DNA from: Paraburkholderia rhynchosiae
GTDB lineage: Bacteria; Pseudomonadota; Gammaproteobacteria; Burkholderiales; Burkholderiaceae
DNA: 64,000 bases
Reading direction: 5' to 3'
Assembly (NCBI RefSeq): GCF_002879865.1
Contig: NZ_PNXY01000003.1
Coordinates: 248,001 to 312,000, forward strand
In this document: positions 17,755-27,112 of the stretch, one piece after another
Position numbering within the stretch: position 1 is the first letter of the stretch
How the letters are laid out: each line of letters starts with the position of its first letter
Program-made: the position numbers and the translations under genes
The notes under the pieces: model-generated
Seen by the model: only the letters and a program-made list of their open reading frames with translations
Told to the model about the DNA's origin: nothing
Database searches by the model: none

Positions 17755-18960
17755 TTATTTTAACTGAGTTTTTGTGAACAAGGCCAGATTTCCGGCGAGG
17801 TCGCCAACTTGCGCGAGTTCGCCGGCCCATTCGGCCGCGCGCCGCTGCAACGCCGGGTGGTGACGGCGCAATGCCGCCCAATCAGGCTCGCCCGCGCCAT
17901 TCCACGCGTGCCAGAAGCCCGCAAGCGCGGCGCGGGCGTCGGCGGGAAGCGTACGGGCGTAGTGCGCGAGCGCGGCGTCGAGTTTCGGCAGATGGGCGTC
18001 GTCGGCTTGCGGGTAGATGTGCCAGACGAAGGGCTTGCCGGCCCACTGCGCGCGCACGAACGAATCTTCGCCGCGCACGAAATTGAGGTCGCTTGCCCAC
18101 AGCAGCGCGTCGTAGCTGGATTGTTCAGTGAACGGGAGGCCGTGGGCCCTTAAGCCGCCGCACTCCGCATGGGCACCCGCAGAGAAGGACGGCATTCCAA
18201 AAAAACGCGCGAGCGCGCCGGAAATGCGGCCTTCCGGCACCAGTAGCACGACCGGCTCGGCGCGGTCGCGCCATTGTTCGAGAAGGCTGTCGACGGCGAG
18301 ATTTTCGTAGGCAAAGAGCGAGACGACGGTCGCCGCGGCGGGCGGCGGCGCGCGGCCCACGGTTTTCAGCCACCACGCTTCGCGCGCGGCCGGCGACGCC
18401 TCGAACGCCGCACGTGCGGCATCCAGATGCCGTTCCTTCAGCACACCGCCGGTGCCCAGTCCGAGCCCTGGAAAAAAGAACGTCTTGACGAGCGGATAAC
18501 GCGGATGCGGCGACGGTCGCAGATGGAAGTCCGCGACCCAATCCTCGGCGCTCAGATACTCGAGGTTGATCCAGACGGGCGCGCGCTCGCGTCGCGCCAT
18601 CGCCGACACGTAGACGGGCGGCAGTTCGCAGGCGAACGCCTCGATCACGACGTCGGCGACTTCGAGCGTGTCACCTGCATGCGCCGGCGTGTGCCAATGT
18701 TCGACGACAATGCCGCCGACTGTCTGCCGCGCGCGATCCAGTGCGACCGACGGGCACAACTTCTGGAACGCATGCAGATCGTCGACGAATACGCGCACTT
18801 GCCAGCCGTGCTCGCTCGCAAGCTGGCGCGCAAGGCGCCAGCAGACGCCGATGTCGCCGAAATTGTCGATCACCGCGCAAAAGATATCGCAGGCAATCGC
18901 TGTTGGCGGCGCGGCCGATGGCGCGGCGGATGGGATGGTGGCGGGCGCAGTAGAGGGCAT
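17755..18960 (-). CDS. earP: EF-P arginine rhamnosyltransferase EarP
   Basis: Glycosyltransferase (GT104) that moves rhamnose from dTDP-rhamnose to EF-P Arg32. 401 residues from the ATG at 18960. The N-terminal motif [16 protein letters not shown] contains the catalytic Asp region, and the C-terminal nucleotide-binding block reads [20 protein letters not shown] with IYPQ. About 20 Pro/Ala-rich residues precede the fold. The frame is open far upstream (to 19176), but that part lies in the uvrC leader and looks non-coding. Divergent from uvrC. Confidence 0.93.
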   Translation of the reverse strand: MPSTAPATIPSAAPSAAPPTAIACDIFCAVIDNFGDIGVCWRLARQLASEHGWQVRVFVDDLHAFQKLCPSVALDRARQTVGGIVVEHWHTPAHAGDTLEVADVVIEAFACELPPVYVSAMARRERAPVWINLEYLSAEDWVADFHLRPSPHPRYPLVKTFFFPGLGLGTGGVLKERHLDAARAAFEASPAAREAWWLKTVGRAPPPAAATVVSLFAYENLAVDSLLEQWRDRAEPVVLLVPEGRISGALARFFGMPSFSAGAHAECGGLRAHGLPFTEQSSYDALLWASDLNFVRGEDSFVRAQWAGKPFVWHIYPQADDAHLPKLDAALAHYARTLPADARAALAGFWHAWNGAGEPDWAALRRHHPALQRRAAEWAGELAQVGDLAGNLALFTKTQLK

Positions 18961-19060
18961 CGGCAAGGCTCGGACGAGCGCGGAATGTTCTAAACTGGCG
19001 ATTCTAAAGCCCGTTCGACCTTCTCGCGCCGGACTCGTTCGGGCGCCCGACACACTGGGC

Positions 19061-19100
19061 GAGACCGGGCCAGACCGGGCCAGACGGGGCCAGACGGCGC
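19061..19100. repeat. Four 10-bp tandem repeats in the earP-uvrC divergent region
   Basis: Units GAGACCGGGC, CAGACCGGGC, CAGACGGGGC and CAGACGGCGC follow one another, 40-80 nt before the uvrC ATG. The period is near one helical turn. It could be a regulator array or a simple slippage repeat. Confidence 0.75.
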
Positions 19101-19138
19101 AACCCGCCCGCGAGACCATTCCATCCAACCGACTCTGC

Positions 19139-21349
19139 ATGACCGAACCCGAAGCAAGCATCGCATTCGAGCCCAAGAAAGTGCTCGTCCAGTTGCCGCA
19201 TCTGCCCGGCGTCTATCGCTATTACGATACGCACGGCGCGGTGCTGTATGTCGGCAAGGCGCGCGATCTCAAGAAGCGCGTGTCCAGCTATTTCACGAAG
19301 ACGCTGCTGTCGCCGCGCATCGCGATGATGGTGACGCGCATCGCGCGTATCGAGACGACCGTCACGCGTTCCGAGGCCGAAGCACTGCTGCTGGAAAACA
19401 ATCTGATCAAGGCGCTCGCGCCGCGCTACAACATTCTGTTTCGCGACGACAAGTCGTATCCGTATCTGAAGCTGACCGGCCATAAGTTTCCGCGCATGGC
19501 GTATTACCGCGGCTCGGTGGATCGCAAGAACCAGTACTTTGGGCCGTTTCCGAGCGCTTGGGCGGTGCGCGAAAGCATCCAGATCCTGCAGCGCGTGTTC
19601 CAGTTGCGCACCTGTGAGGACTCCGTCTTCAACAACCGCACTCGGCCGTGTCTGTTGCATCAGATCGGCCGCTGCACGGCGCCGTGCGTCGCGAACATCA
19701 GCGAAGAGGACTACGCACGCGACGTCGCGAATGCCTCGCGCTTCCTGCTCGGCCGCCAAGGCGAAGTGATGAAGGAACTGGAGGAGAAGATGCACGCGTT
19801 CGCGAGCGAGCTGAAGTTCGAGCAGGCTGCCGCGGTGCGCAACCAGATGAGTTCGCTGTCGACGGTGCTGCATCAGCAGGCCATTGAAGTGGGCAGCGAT
19901 AGCGACGTCGACATTCTTGCGGTCGTTGCGCTGGGCGGGCGCGTCTGCGTGAATCTCGCGATGGTGCGCGGCGGCCGGCATCTTGGCGACAAGGCGTATT
20001 TCCCCGCGCACGTGGAAAGCGCGTTGACGGCGGATGAGGGCGGTCTCGAGGACGAGGGCAGCGGTGACATATTGGGCGACATCGCCCCGCATGCGGGCTT
20101 GGCCGTCGAGGAAGACGTCAGCAACGATGTGAGCAAGCAGGCGCTATCGTCCGAGGCAGCGGACGCGCTTGCAATCGCGCAAGACTTGCCGCCAGAAGAA
20201 GACGGCGAATCCGCCGATGACACCAGCGATGCAACCGAGCCCAACGCGGATTCCGATTCCGATCCGGAGCCGTCGAAGCGGCGCAAAGGCCGCGCGTCGG
20301 GCGGCATCGAAGCGGAGGTGCTCGAAGCGTTTATCGCCCAGCATTATCTCGGCAATCGCGTGCCGCCCGTGCTGGTGGTCAGCCACGCGCCGGCCACGCG
20401 CGAACTCGTCGACGTGCTGATCGAGCAGGCCGGCCACAAGGTCACCGTGCTGCGCCAGCCGCAAGGCCAACGGCGCGCGTGGCTCGCGATGGCCGAACAG
20501 AACGCGCGGCTAGCGCTCGCGCGGCTGCTCTCCGAACAGGGCTCGCAGCAGGCCCGCACGCGCGCGCTCACCGACACGCTCGGCATGGAATGCGACGACC
20601 TGGCGCACGTGCGGATCGAATGTTTCGACATCAGCCACACGATGGGCGAGGCGACGCAGGCGTCGTGCGTCGTGTATCACCATCACAAGATGCAGTCGTC
20701 GGAATATCGCCGCTACAACATCACCGGCATTACACCCGGCGACGACTACGCGGCGATGCGCCAGGTACTCACGCGCCGCTACGAGAAGATGGTCGCGCAG
20801 GCCGCCGCGAACGCCACCGACGAAGCCGCCGAATTGCAAAGCGACGCGGCCGCCGATCCGTCGTTGGCGTCCGAAGCCGCGGAACCTGTCGCGTCGGGCG
20901 GCATCTTGCCCACCATCGTGCTGATCGACGGCGGCAAGGGCCAGGTCGAAATCGCGCGGCAGGTGTTCACGGAACTGGGGCTGGACACCAGCATGCTGGT
21001 CGGCGTCGCGAAGGGCGAGGGGCGCAAGGTCGGCCTCGAAACCCTGATTTTCGCCGACGGCCGCGCGCCGCTGGAACTCGGCAAGGAAAGCGCCGCGCTG
21101 ATGCTGGTCGCGCAGATTCGCGACGAAGCGCACCGTTTCGCCATCACCGGCATGCGCGCGAAACGCGGCAAGACGCGTCAGACGTCGCGGCTCGAAGAGC
21201 TCGAAGGCGTGGGCGCGAAGCGGCGTCAGCGGCTGCTCGCGCGCTTCGGCGGACTGCGCGGCGTGGTCGCGGCGAGCGTCGAGGATCTAGCGAGCGTCGA
21301 AGGCATTTCGCAGGCGCTCGCGGAACAGATCTACCGGCAATTGCACTGA
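19139..21349 (+). CDS. uvrC: Excinuclease ABC subunit C with two inserts
   Basis: Dual-incision nuclease of nucleotide excision repair. 736 residues from the ATG at 19139, against about 610 in E. coli. The GIY-YIG domain ([23 protein letters not shown]) comes first, then the Cys-rich region ([15 protein letters not shown]), a UVR helix pair at about 215-250, the RNase H-like endonuclease domain ([12 protein letters not shown]) and C-terminal helix-hairpin-helix motifs ([20 protein letters not shown]). The excess length is a highly acidic insert at about 294-390 and a second Ala/Glu-rich insert at about 554-590. Upstream frame to 18668 antisense to earP is not coding. Confidence 0.95.
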   Translation: MTEPEASIAFEPKKVLVQLPHLPGVYRYYDTHGAVLYVGKARDLKKRVSSYFTKTLLSPRIAMMVTRIARIETTVTRSEAEALLLENNLIKALAPRYNILFRDDKSYPYLKLTGHKFPRMAYYRGSVDRKNQYFGPFPSAWAVRESIQILQRVFQLRTCEDSVFNNRTRPCLLHQIGRCTAPCVANISEEDYARDVANASRFLLGRQGEVMKELEEKMHAFASELKFEQAAAVRNQMSSLSTVLHQQAIEVGSDSDVDILAVVALGGRVCVNLAMVRGGRHLGDKAYFPAHVESALTADEGGLEDEGSGDILGDIAPHAGLAVEEDVSNDVSKQALSSEAADALAIAQDLPPEEDGESADDTSDATEPNADSDSDPEPSKRRKGRASGGIEAEVLEAFIAQHYLGNRVPPVLVVSHAPATRELVDVLIEQAGHKVTVLRQPQGQRRAWLAMAEQNARLALARLLSEQGSQQARTRALTDTLGMECDDLAHVRIECFDISHTMGEATQASCVVYHHHKMQSSEYRRYNITGITPGDDYAAMRQVLTRRYEKMVAQAAANATDEAAELQSDAAADPSLASEAAEPVASGGILPTIVLIDGGKGQVEIARQVFTELGLDTSMLVGVAKGEGRKVGLETLIFADGRAPLELGKESAALMLVAQIRDEAHRFAITGMRAKRGKTRQTSRLEELEGVGAKRRQRLLARFGGLRGVVAASVEDLASVEGISQALAEQIYRQLH

Positions 21350-21588
21350 TTCGCGGCGCGCGGGTTAGGCCCGTAGCTGGACGCAGCCGCTAAGGTCTTG
21401 CCGCAGCACCTTGCACTACGAGCCGGATCCGCTGGCGGACATGCGCACCTGGCCCGGCTTCGCACGCTGGCCCCGCGCGAAGTGACTCGCGCAAGCGGCG
21501 CGCGCCTCGCTCCTGCAGCCGCTTTGCTTGTGGCAGGCACTATGACACGGCACAATTGCATCTCTCCCGTCAGACGCTGCGCCTGCCC

Positions 21589-22182
21589 ATGCCGTTTAAT
21601 TTCCCGATTTTCCTGACCTGGCTGCGGATCGTTCTGATCCCGCTGGTCGTCGGCGTGTTTTATTTGCCCGACATGATGATGAGCCCCGCGCACCGCAATC
21701 TCGCGGCGGCCACGATCTTCGTGCTTGCCGCGCTGACCGACTGGTTCGACGGCTACCTTGCCCGCAAGTGGAATCAGACCTCGGCGTTCGGCGCGTTTCT
21801 CGATCCGGTCGCGGACAAGCTGATGGTGACCGCCGCCTTGCTCGTGCTCGTGCAGCTCGCGCGAATCGATTCGGCAATCGCGCTCGTGATTGTGGGACGC
21901 GAGATCGCGATCTCGGCGCTGCGCGAATGGATGGCGCAGATCGGCGCGTCGAAGAGCGTTGCCGTGAATTCGCTCGGCAAGTTCAAGACCGCTTGCCAGA
22001 TGGTGGCGATTCCCATGCTGCTGTTCCACGGTCCGCTGTCGTTCGGCGGCGGCGTGGTGATCGACACGCGGACATGGGGCTTGTGGTTGATCTACCTCGC
22101 GGCATTCCTGACCATCTGGTCGATGCTCTATTACATGAAGCTCGCGTGGCCGCAAATTCGCGAGCGGGGCGGCGCGGTTTGA
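21589..22182 (+). CDS. pgsA: CDP-diacylglycerol-glycerol-3-phosphate 3-phosphatidyltransferase
   Basis: Inner-membrane enzyme making phosphatidylglycerol phosphate. 197 residues. The CDP-alcohol phosphatidyltransferase motif is complete (DGYLAR, eight residues, GAFLDPVADK) at about residues 50-72. Several membrane helices, e.g. FLTWLRIVLIPLVVGVFYL and WLIYLAAFLTIWSMLYY. The start at 21589 gives MPFNFPIFLTWLRI, typical for PgsA. uvrC-pgsA-tRNA-Gly is a conserved linkage in many proteobacteria. Confidence 0.96.
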   Translation: MPFNFPIFLTWLRIVLIPLVVGVFYLPDMMMSPAHRNLAAATIFVLAALTDWFDGYLARKWNQTSAFGAFLDPVADKLMVTAALLVLVQLARIDSAIALVIVGREIAISALREWMAQIGASKSVAVNSLGKFKTACQMVAIPMLLFHGPLSFGGGVVIDTRTWGLWLIYLAAFLTIWSMLYYMKLAWPQIRERGGAV

Positions 22183-22424
22183 CCGCCGCGTGCGATTGTG
22201 GGAAGCGCTTTGATTGCGATGAAATGTGGCGAACTCGTGAGTGAAATCTGTTCAGTTAAAGAGATTCGCAAAAGGGGTTGACACGTTTCTGTCGTTTCTC
22301 CATAATCTCGTTTCTCCGATGCGAGCGGTTCGAAACATCGGTTGCGGTAGAAGCAGGTAGAAGCAAAAAGGCAGCAATAAGCCGGTAAAGCAGTAGATAA
22401 GCGGCGGTACATAAGCAGCACTAT

Positions 22425-22500
22425 GCGGGAGTAGCTCAGTTGGTAGAGCGCAACCTTGCCAAGGTTGAGGTCGCGAGTTCGAGCCTCGTCTCCCGCTCCA
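22425..22500 (+). tRNA. tRNA-Gly (anticodon GCC), copy 1
   Basis: 76 nt with a full cloverleaf: acceptor GCGGGAG/CTCCCGC, D arm AGCTCAGTTGGTAGAGC, anticodon stem CAACC/GGTTG around TTGCCAA, T arm with GTTCGAG, and an encoded CCA end. Identical to the second copy. Confidence 0.98.
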
Positions 22501-22575
22501 GATTTTGAAGCAGCGCGTTGTCTAGTGAAGTGGTTTGGCGAAGTAAAACTGCAAGGCGTTGCGAAGCAGTGCAAT

Positions 22576-22651
22576 GCGGGAGTAGCTCAGTTGGTAGAGC
22601 GCAACCTTGCCAAGGTTGAGGTCGCGAGTTCGAGCCTCGTCTCCCGCTCCA
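22576..22651 (+). tRNA. tRNA-Gly (anticodon GCC), copy 2
   Basis: Identical in all 76 positions to the copy 75 nt upstream, including CCA. The spacer between them has no obvious promoter, so both are probably processed from one transcript with tRNA-Cys. Confidence 0.98.
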
Positions 22652-22749
22652 TACATCAGGGGAAGCAGCGCTTCCCTTTTTGTTTGGTGGGCCGATGGTT
22701 GGCCATCAAACAAGTCAGCGAATCTGCAGCTAGATTCCGATCCGCTTGC

Positions 22750-22823
22750 GGCGCGATAGCAAAGCGGTTATGCAGCGGCCTGCAAAGCCGTTTAGGCCGG
22801 TTCGACTCCGGCTCGCGCCTCCA
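22750..22823 (+). tRNA. tRNA-Cys (anticodon GCA)
   Basis: 74 nt: acceptor GGCGCGA/TCGCGCC, anticodon loop CTGCAAA with GCA, T loop GGTTCGACTCC, and encoded CCA. Third member of the tRNA cluster. Confidence 0.97.
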
Positions 22824-22838
22824 GTAGTTGCTGTACAG

Positions 22839-22870
22839 AAAAGCCCCGACATGTCGGGGCTTTTCTTTTT
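22839..22870 (+). terminator. Terminator of the Gly-Gly-Cys tRNA cluster
   Basis: Perfect inverted repeat AAAAGCCCCGACA/TGTCGGGGCTTTT followed by TTTTCTTTTT, 15 nt after tRNA-Cys. Confidence 0.95.
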
Positions 22871-22979
22871 GCGCTTTCGCAATCAGTTGTGCGCGCGCGC
22901 CGGCTCTGCGCCGCACGTCAACGTGAGACGGCGTCGACATGGCGCACAATGCGTGTTTGTTCCTCGCTCCCAAACGTGC

Positions 22980-23738
22980 ATGTACCTACAACTGACCGGC
23001 ACGAATGTGCGCTTGCTCGGCTCGATGCATCTCTTTCCCGCATCGAGTCGCAGAACGCCGCCCTGGATCGCGCAAGCGTATGACTGGGCTGACATGCTGG
23101 TGTTCGAGTCTGACCCGCCGACGATTCTGCCTTTCCTGAAGGCCGATCCTCGCGCTGGCGCGCAACGCCTGCAGCCTCTGCTTTCCGCCGATGCCTGGAC
23201 TCGCCTGCAAGCGGCATGGCCGAAGGAAGGCCCGTTGGCGCCGTTCGTCGATCTGCGTCCGTGGGCCGCGCTGATCGTTGCGCCCACGCTGTTCCAGCAG
23301 GTCGTTGAAGGCGTCGAGCCGCGCATGCTTCGCTCGGCGATTGCGCAGGGCAAACCGTACGGTTACATCGAGACAGCGGGGGAAGTCGCCGCCGCGCTCG
23401 AATCGATTCCGCTCGATGCTGTCGGTGCTGCGCTCGCTGTGCTGATGGCCGACCTCGACGAACCGCGACGTACGCTCGAGCGCATGCATGCGGCCTGGCT
23501 CGAAGGCGATCTGTCCGCCGTGCATCGCATTGCCGTCGAATCGCCCATGTTCAATCTGCCGGAAATCCGGCGAGCAATACTCGATGCGCGCAATGGCATC
23601 TGGGCTGCGCGCCTGAGCGCGTTGCTCGCGCGGCCCGAGCGAACGCTGGTGGTGGTCGGCGCGCTGCATCTATGCGGACCGGGCAACCTGATCGAACGTC
23701 TCGCGCAACCTGTCCAACCGGTCGTCACAAGCGAATAG
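22980..23738 (+). CDS. TraB/GumN family protein
   Basis: 252 residues from the ATG at 22980. The family pattern is visible at both ends: an N-terminal GSMHLFP motif and a C-terminal ERTLVVVGALHLCGPGNLIERL, the two GxxH-like sites of the TraB/GumN (ChaN/TIKI-related) fold that may bind metal. Between them is a helical middle with a conserved-type EPRMLRSAIAQGKPYGYIET block. No signal peptide is seen, unlike many GumN proteins. The frame is open back into tRNA-Cys, which is not coding. The function in bacteria is unclear and could be a metal-dependent hydrolase. Confidence 0.8.
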   Translation: MYLQLTGTNVRLLGSMHLFPASSRRTPPWIAQAYDWADMLVFESDPPTILPFLKADPRAGAQRLQPLLSADAWTRLQAAWPKEGPLAPFVDLRPWAALIVAPTLFQQVVEGVEPRMLRSAIAQGKPYGYIETAGEVAAALESIPLDAVGAALAVLMADLDEPRRTLERMHAAWLEGDLSAVHRIAVESPMFNLPEIRRAILDARNGIWAARLSALLARPERTLVVVGALHLCGPGNLIERLAQPVQPVVTSE

Positions 23739-23874
23739 GGAGGCGACGCGCGCGGAACTTACCGAGGCGGGCAAAATTGCACAGGTTAGATGCCGCGAAT
23801 CGCCACATCACCATCTGCCGTTGCATGAGATGGTTTCAGAGGACGCCATGCATGTGCCACCCACACACGCAGCG

Positions 23875-24440
23875 ATGAAGGCCCGCGTCTGAACACTTAA
23901 GTGCGCTGCATATCCTCGATACGTCGCCTGAAGAGCGCTTTGATCGCCTGACACCGCTCGCGAAGCGCCTGTTCAGTGTGCCGACCGCGCTCGTGAGCCT
24001 CGTGGACCACGAACAGCAAATGTCGACAAGCCGGCGTCGCTGCTGTTTTTCGATCGGACGATTTCAAGCAGATCAACGACACGCTCGGTGACGCTGAAGG
24101 CGATCACGCGCTGAAGACTTTCGCCGACGCGCTGCGCACCGCACCGCACCGCGTGAAAGCGACGTGATCGGACGGCTCGGCGGCGACGAGTTCGTTGCGT
24201 TGCTAAGCGACGCGGACTCGGTCGCCAAGCAGGAAGTGACGCAGCGTCTCATGCAGTTGCTTGAAGAGCGCAACGACGAGGCGCAACGCGGCTATGGGAT
24301 CCGCTATGGCGTCGGCCAGATTCAATACGATGCCGAACGGTACGGTTCCCATTGCCGAGTTGCTTTCCGCAGCCGACGCCGCGATGTACAGCCACGAGCA
24401 GGCGTCAAAAGCGCGTGATGGGTTCAACACCGCGGCGCAC
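23875..24440 (+). pseudogene. Degraded GAF-GGDEF diguanylate cyclase gene
   Basis: Pieces of one protein occur in different frames. An ATGAAGGCC start (23875) leads, after small indels, to the GAF N-terminus SALHILDTSPEERFDRLTPL and FSVPTALVSLVDHEQQ (from 23900). The text then jumps to the GGDEF subdomain LLFFD.DDFKQINDTLGDAEGDHALK, whose frame breaks twice, then IGRLGGDEFVALLSDAD (from 24164) and, after another shift near 24343, IAELLSAADAAMYSHEQ. About 130-150 residues (rest of GAF, start of GGDEF) are missing. With an internal deletion and at least four frameshifts it cannot make an active enzyme. Confidence 0.88.
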
Positions 24441-24498
24441 GGCATAATTGCGTATTCGCCGTCGTCCGTGACGGCGTGCCTCTTTCTGAAAGCCTCTC

Positions 24499-25023
24499 AT
24501 GACTGAAACGCAAACCACCGCCGCCTCCAGGCTTGCAGAACTCGAATGGCGTTGGAAGGCATTCGATGACCTTACCAGCGCCGAGGTCTACGCGATGCTC
24601 GCCGCGCGCAGCGCCGTCTTCGTGATCGAGCAAAACTGTTTGTACGGCGATATCGACGGCCTCGATCTCGACGCCTGGCATCTGCTTGCATTCGGCGCGG
24701 CTCGGGGCGCAACTATAAGCGCAACTACAAGCGTAGCGCGGCCGCCACTAGCCGGCTATCTGCGCGTACTACTACCCGGCGCCGACGACAGCGACATCCG
24801 TATCGGACGAGTGCTGACGACCGCGGAATTTCGCGGCATCGGTCTTGGCAATGCGATGCTGGATCGCGCGATCGCGCATATCAGGAAACAGTGGCCTGGT
24901 ACGCCGATTCGTTTGCATGCGCAGGCGCATCTGCAAGGCTTCTACGGCGCGTTCGGTTTTACGCCGGTGTCCGAGATTCACGAAGAGGACGGCATCCCCC
25001 ACGTGTGGATGCGTTCGGCCTAA
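24499..25023 (+). CDS. ElaA-type GNAT acetyltransferase
   Basis: 174 residues of the GNAT fold. The ElaA signature is clear at the N-terminus (WRWKAFDDLTSAEVYAMLAA, then VFVIEQNCLYGDIDGLD with a conserved H). The acetyl-CoA loop region reads IGRVLTTAEFRGIGLGNAML and the C-terminal strands FYGAFGFTPVSEIHEEDGIPH. A short insert at about residues 73-84 (ATISATTSVARP) departs from the family. It starts just after the degraded GGDEF gene and ends 13 nt before a convergent gene. Substrate unknown. Confidence 0.88.
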   Translation: MTETQTTAASRLAELEWRWKAFDDLTSAEVYAMLAARSAVFVIEQNCLYGDIDGLDLDAWHLLAFGAARGATISATTSVARPPLAGYLRVLLPGADDSDIRIGRVLTTAEFRGIGLGNAMLDRAIAHIRKQWPGTPIRLHAQAHLQGFYGAFGFTPVSEIHEEDGIPHVWMRSA

Positions 25024-25036
25024 ATATCAACAGGCA

Positions 25037-25933
25037 TCAGCGATGGCCTGCCGCAGTCGACGAAGCAGATTTCGCGGCAGCCGCATTGGTTGCGTTGGCA
25101 ATCTTCGCGCGCTGTTCGCCGCGCAGACGCCCGCGTGCCGAGAGCCGCATCCAGTGACGCAAGGCCACTAGCGCGCCGATCACGCTCATCATCGAACCAG
25201 GAATCCACAGCAGCAGCCCGCCGATCTGTTGATCGCGCATCGGGCTCAGCCATGTGAATGCGCGGCCGCAAATCGAATAGATCGGATACAACTCGTGCGG
25301 CGTGAAAAAGATGAATGCCCCGAGGATGATCTGCGGCGGAATCGCGGCGATCACCACGAGCACGCGCTTGCCTGGCGACAAACGCGCAGGCGACGCCGGA
25401 CGCGGATCGAGCACGAGCCACCAGAACAGCAGGCCGTCGATCACCATGCTCCAGTTCATCACGCGATAAAGCCGCCAGTCGAGCATCGCGACGAAATGAA
25501 CCGGCGACATCAGCCAGAAGTAAATCAGTCCAACGAACAATGTCACCGCGACGACCGGATGCATCACCACGTCGAGCAGCGTGCGAACAAGCGGCGTACG
25601 TAGCGCGGGCTGCACGAAACGCTGGCGCCAGCTAAGAGGAATGCCCGCGCGCAATGCCGCGCCCGGATACGACAGCGCGATAAAAAACGGTCCGAGATGA
25701 TGCAGCACCAGATGCTGCGCGCGATGCATGAAGAACTCATGCTCGAAGAAATAGTCGAGCCGCGTATGCAACGCGACGTACAACGCCACGAGCCCGAACC
25801 AGAACGAAACGCGCCGCGCGAGCGACACGTTCGCTTTGCGCGCGCCGCGCACGAACAGGATCGCCGGCAGCAGCAGGGCGATCACGACGGTCGGCGAGAA
25901 CTCCCAGGGATCGAGCCAGTAGAGCAGGTTCAT
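25037..25933 (-). CDS. CtaG/caa3-type cytochrome oxidase assembly membrane protein
   Basis: 298 residues with about seven membrane helices. The caa3_CtaG family pattern is present: LLYWLDPWEFSPTVV at the start and HEFFMHRAQHLVLHHLGPF, with His residues suited to metal binding. Two residues short of the end is a basic, Ala-rich tail. Third gene of a minus-strand set sco, PCuAC, ctaG-like with gaps of 9 and 18 nt, which points to copper insertion into the CuA or CuB centre of a terminal oxidase. No oxidase subunit genes are in the window. Confidence 0.85.
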   Translation of the reverse strand: MNLLYWLDPWEFSPTVVIALLLPAILFVRGARKANVSLARRVSFWFGLVALYVALHTRLDYFFEHEFFMHRAQHLVLHHLGPFFIALSYPGAALRAGIPLSWRQRFVQPALRTPLVRTLLDVVMHPVVAVTLFVGLIYFWLMSPVHFVAMLDWRLYRVMNWSMVIDGLLFWWLVLDPRPASPARLSPGKRVLVVIAAIPPQIILGAFIFFTPHELYPIYSICGRAFTWLSPMRDQQIGGLLLWIPGSMMSVIGALVALRHWMRLSARGRLRGEQRAKIANATNAAAAKSASSTAAGHR

Positions 25934-25951
25934 TGCTGCGGGGTTGCCGGG

Positions 25952-26422
25952 TTACTTGGTCTGCGCGGGCGATTTGACCGCGAACGGTGTGTCGAGGGTT
26001 TCGCCGTCGGAGAACTTCAATCTTAGATGCACCGTGTCGCCCGGCGCGACTTTGTGCTTCGCGTCTTCGAGCATCACGTGATAACCGCCCGGCGCGATGG
26101 CGACCTGGCCGTGGGCGGGGACCGTCAGCTTGTCGACCATTACCATTTTCTGCGACGAACCGTTCGAGACCGTCTGATGCAACATCGCGTCGCCGTAATC
26201 GCTGCTCGAAATATCGACGAGATCGACTGGCTTGTCACTCGCATTGACGAGCGTCACGTAGCCGGCCGCGGGCAGGTTGTTCGGCAGCCAGCGCACCCAT
26301 GCATTTTTTGCGGTGATGGTCTGCGCGCCGGCGGCCTGGGCCGAGCTGGCGAAAGCGAGCGAGAGAGTAAGGGCGCCGGCAAAGACAAACAGCGTTCTGC
26401 GGTTGGTCGTCATTTGGGTCAT
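25952..26422 (-). CDS. Periplasmic copper chaperone PCu(A)C
   Basis: 156 residues with a Sec signal peptide cleaved after SSAQA (about residue 30). The mature domain has the copper-binding pattern of the family: MLHQTVSNGSSQKMVMV, then PGGYHVMLED, i.e. H, M, H and M ligands. It delivers Cu(I) to Sco or directly to the CuA site. It sits between sco and ctaG-like genes. The ATG at 26413 (MTTNRRT) is an alternative start. Confidence 0.92.
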   Translation of the reverse strand: MTQMTTNRRTLFVFAGALTLSLAFASSAQAAGAQTITAKNAWVRWLPNNLPAAGYVTLVNASDKPVDLVDISSSDYGDAMLHQTVSNGSSQKMVMVDKLTVPAHGQVAIAPGGYHVMLEDAKHKVAPGDTVHLRLKFSDGETLDTPFAVKSPAQTK

Positions 26423-26431
26423 CGGTAAAGG

Positions 26432-27112
26432 TCAGGAGCGTTGATCGACGATACGGCGCAAGTCCTGCGCGATCGCATCGGGCGTGTCGTGATCGGTGGC
26501 GAGCAGGCGCGCGCGGCCTCGCGCGTCGAACACGTAGACGGCGGAACTATGGGTGACTTCATAACTACCGTTAGGGTCGCGCTTTTCCATCTGATACGCG
26601 ACTCGGTAGCGTTTCGCGAGCGACTCGATCTGCCAGTCGGTGCCGGTCAGTCCTTCGGCATGTTGCGGATCGAACGCGCCGACGTAATCTCGCAAAGCCT
26701 GCGGCGTGTCGCGCGCGGGATCGACGGTAATGAAGAGGATGCGCACCTTTTGCGCGTCGGGGCCGAGCTTGTCCAGCACCTGCATCAGCCGCCCCATGGT
26801 TTCAGGGCAAACGTCCGGGCAATGCGTGTAGCCGAAATAGACGAGCGACGTGCGGCCCTTGAACGATTCGCCGTTGACGGGACGACCGTCGTCGCCGGTC
26901 AGCGTGAAATCGAGGTCGGGCAAGTGGCCGGTCACATTGGTCAGATGCCAGGGTTCCGCGCGACTCGTGCAGCCGGTAATCGCAATCAGCGCGATCATCG
27001 CGCTCGTTCGTAGCGTCGACGCAAAAAGGCGCGCGCGCCGGGCGCGACGCGATGGGGCAAGATTCGGTTGCAGCCGTCGCAGTGAGATGATCGGGAACAA
27101 AGCGGGTGTCAA
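26432..27112 (-). CDS. Sco1/SenC/PrrC copper chaperone lipoprotein
   Basis: Thioredoxin-fold metallochaperone for cytochrome oxidase CuA assembly. The CxxxC copper site is in YFGYTHCPDVCPETMGR and the distal His in EVTHSSAVYVFD. A lipobox-like IAITGC follows a hydrophobic segment, so the protein is probably membrane-anchored by a lipid. The ATG at 27112 gives 226 residues with an unusually long basic N-terminus; an ATG at 26998 would give a short lipoprotein signal. First gene of the copper operon, diverging from otsB. Confidence 0.93.
   Translation of the reverse strand: MTPALFPIISLRRLQPNLAPSRRARRARLFASTLRTSAMIALIAITGCTSRAEPWHLTNVTGHLPDLDFTLTGDDGRPVNGESFKGRTSLVYFGYTHCPDVCPETMGRLMQVLDKLGPDAQKVRILFITVDPARDTPQALRDYVGAFDPQHAEGLTGTDWQIESLAKRYRVAYQMEKRDPNGSYEVTHSSAVYVFDARGRARLLATDHDTPDAIAQDLRRIVDQRS

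Noticed and set aside
18961..19176. Longer EarP start up to 19176
   Set aside because: The added 72 residues come from the tandem repeat and uvrC start region and do not resemble EarP.
22746..22979. N-terminal extension of the TraB/GumN frame through tRNA-Cys
   Set aside because: It would translate the tRNA and its terminator; the family motif starts right after the ATG at 22980.
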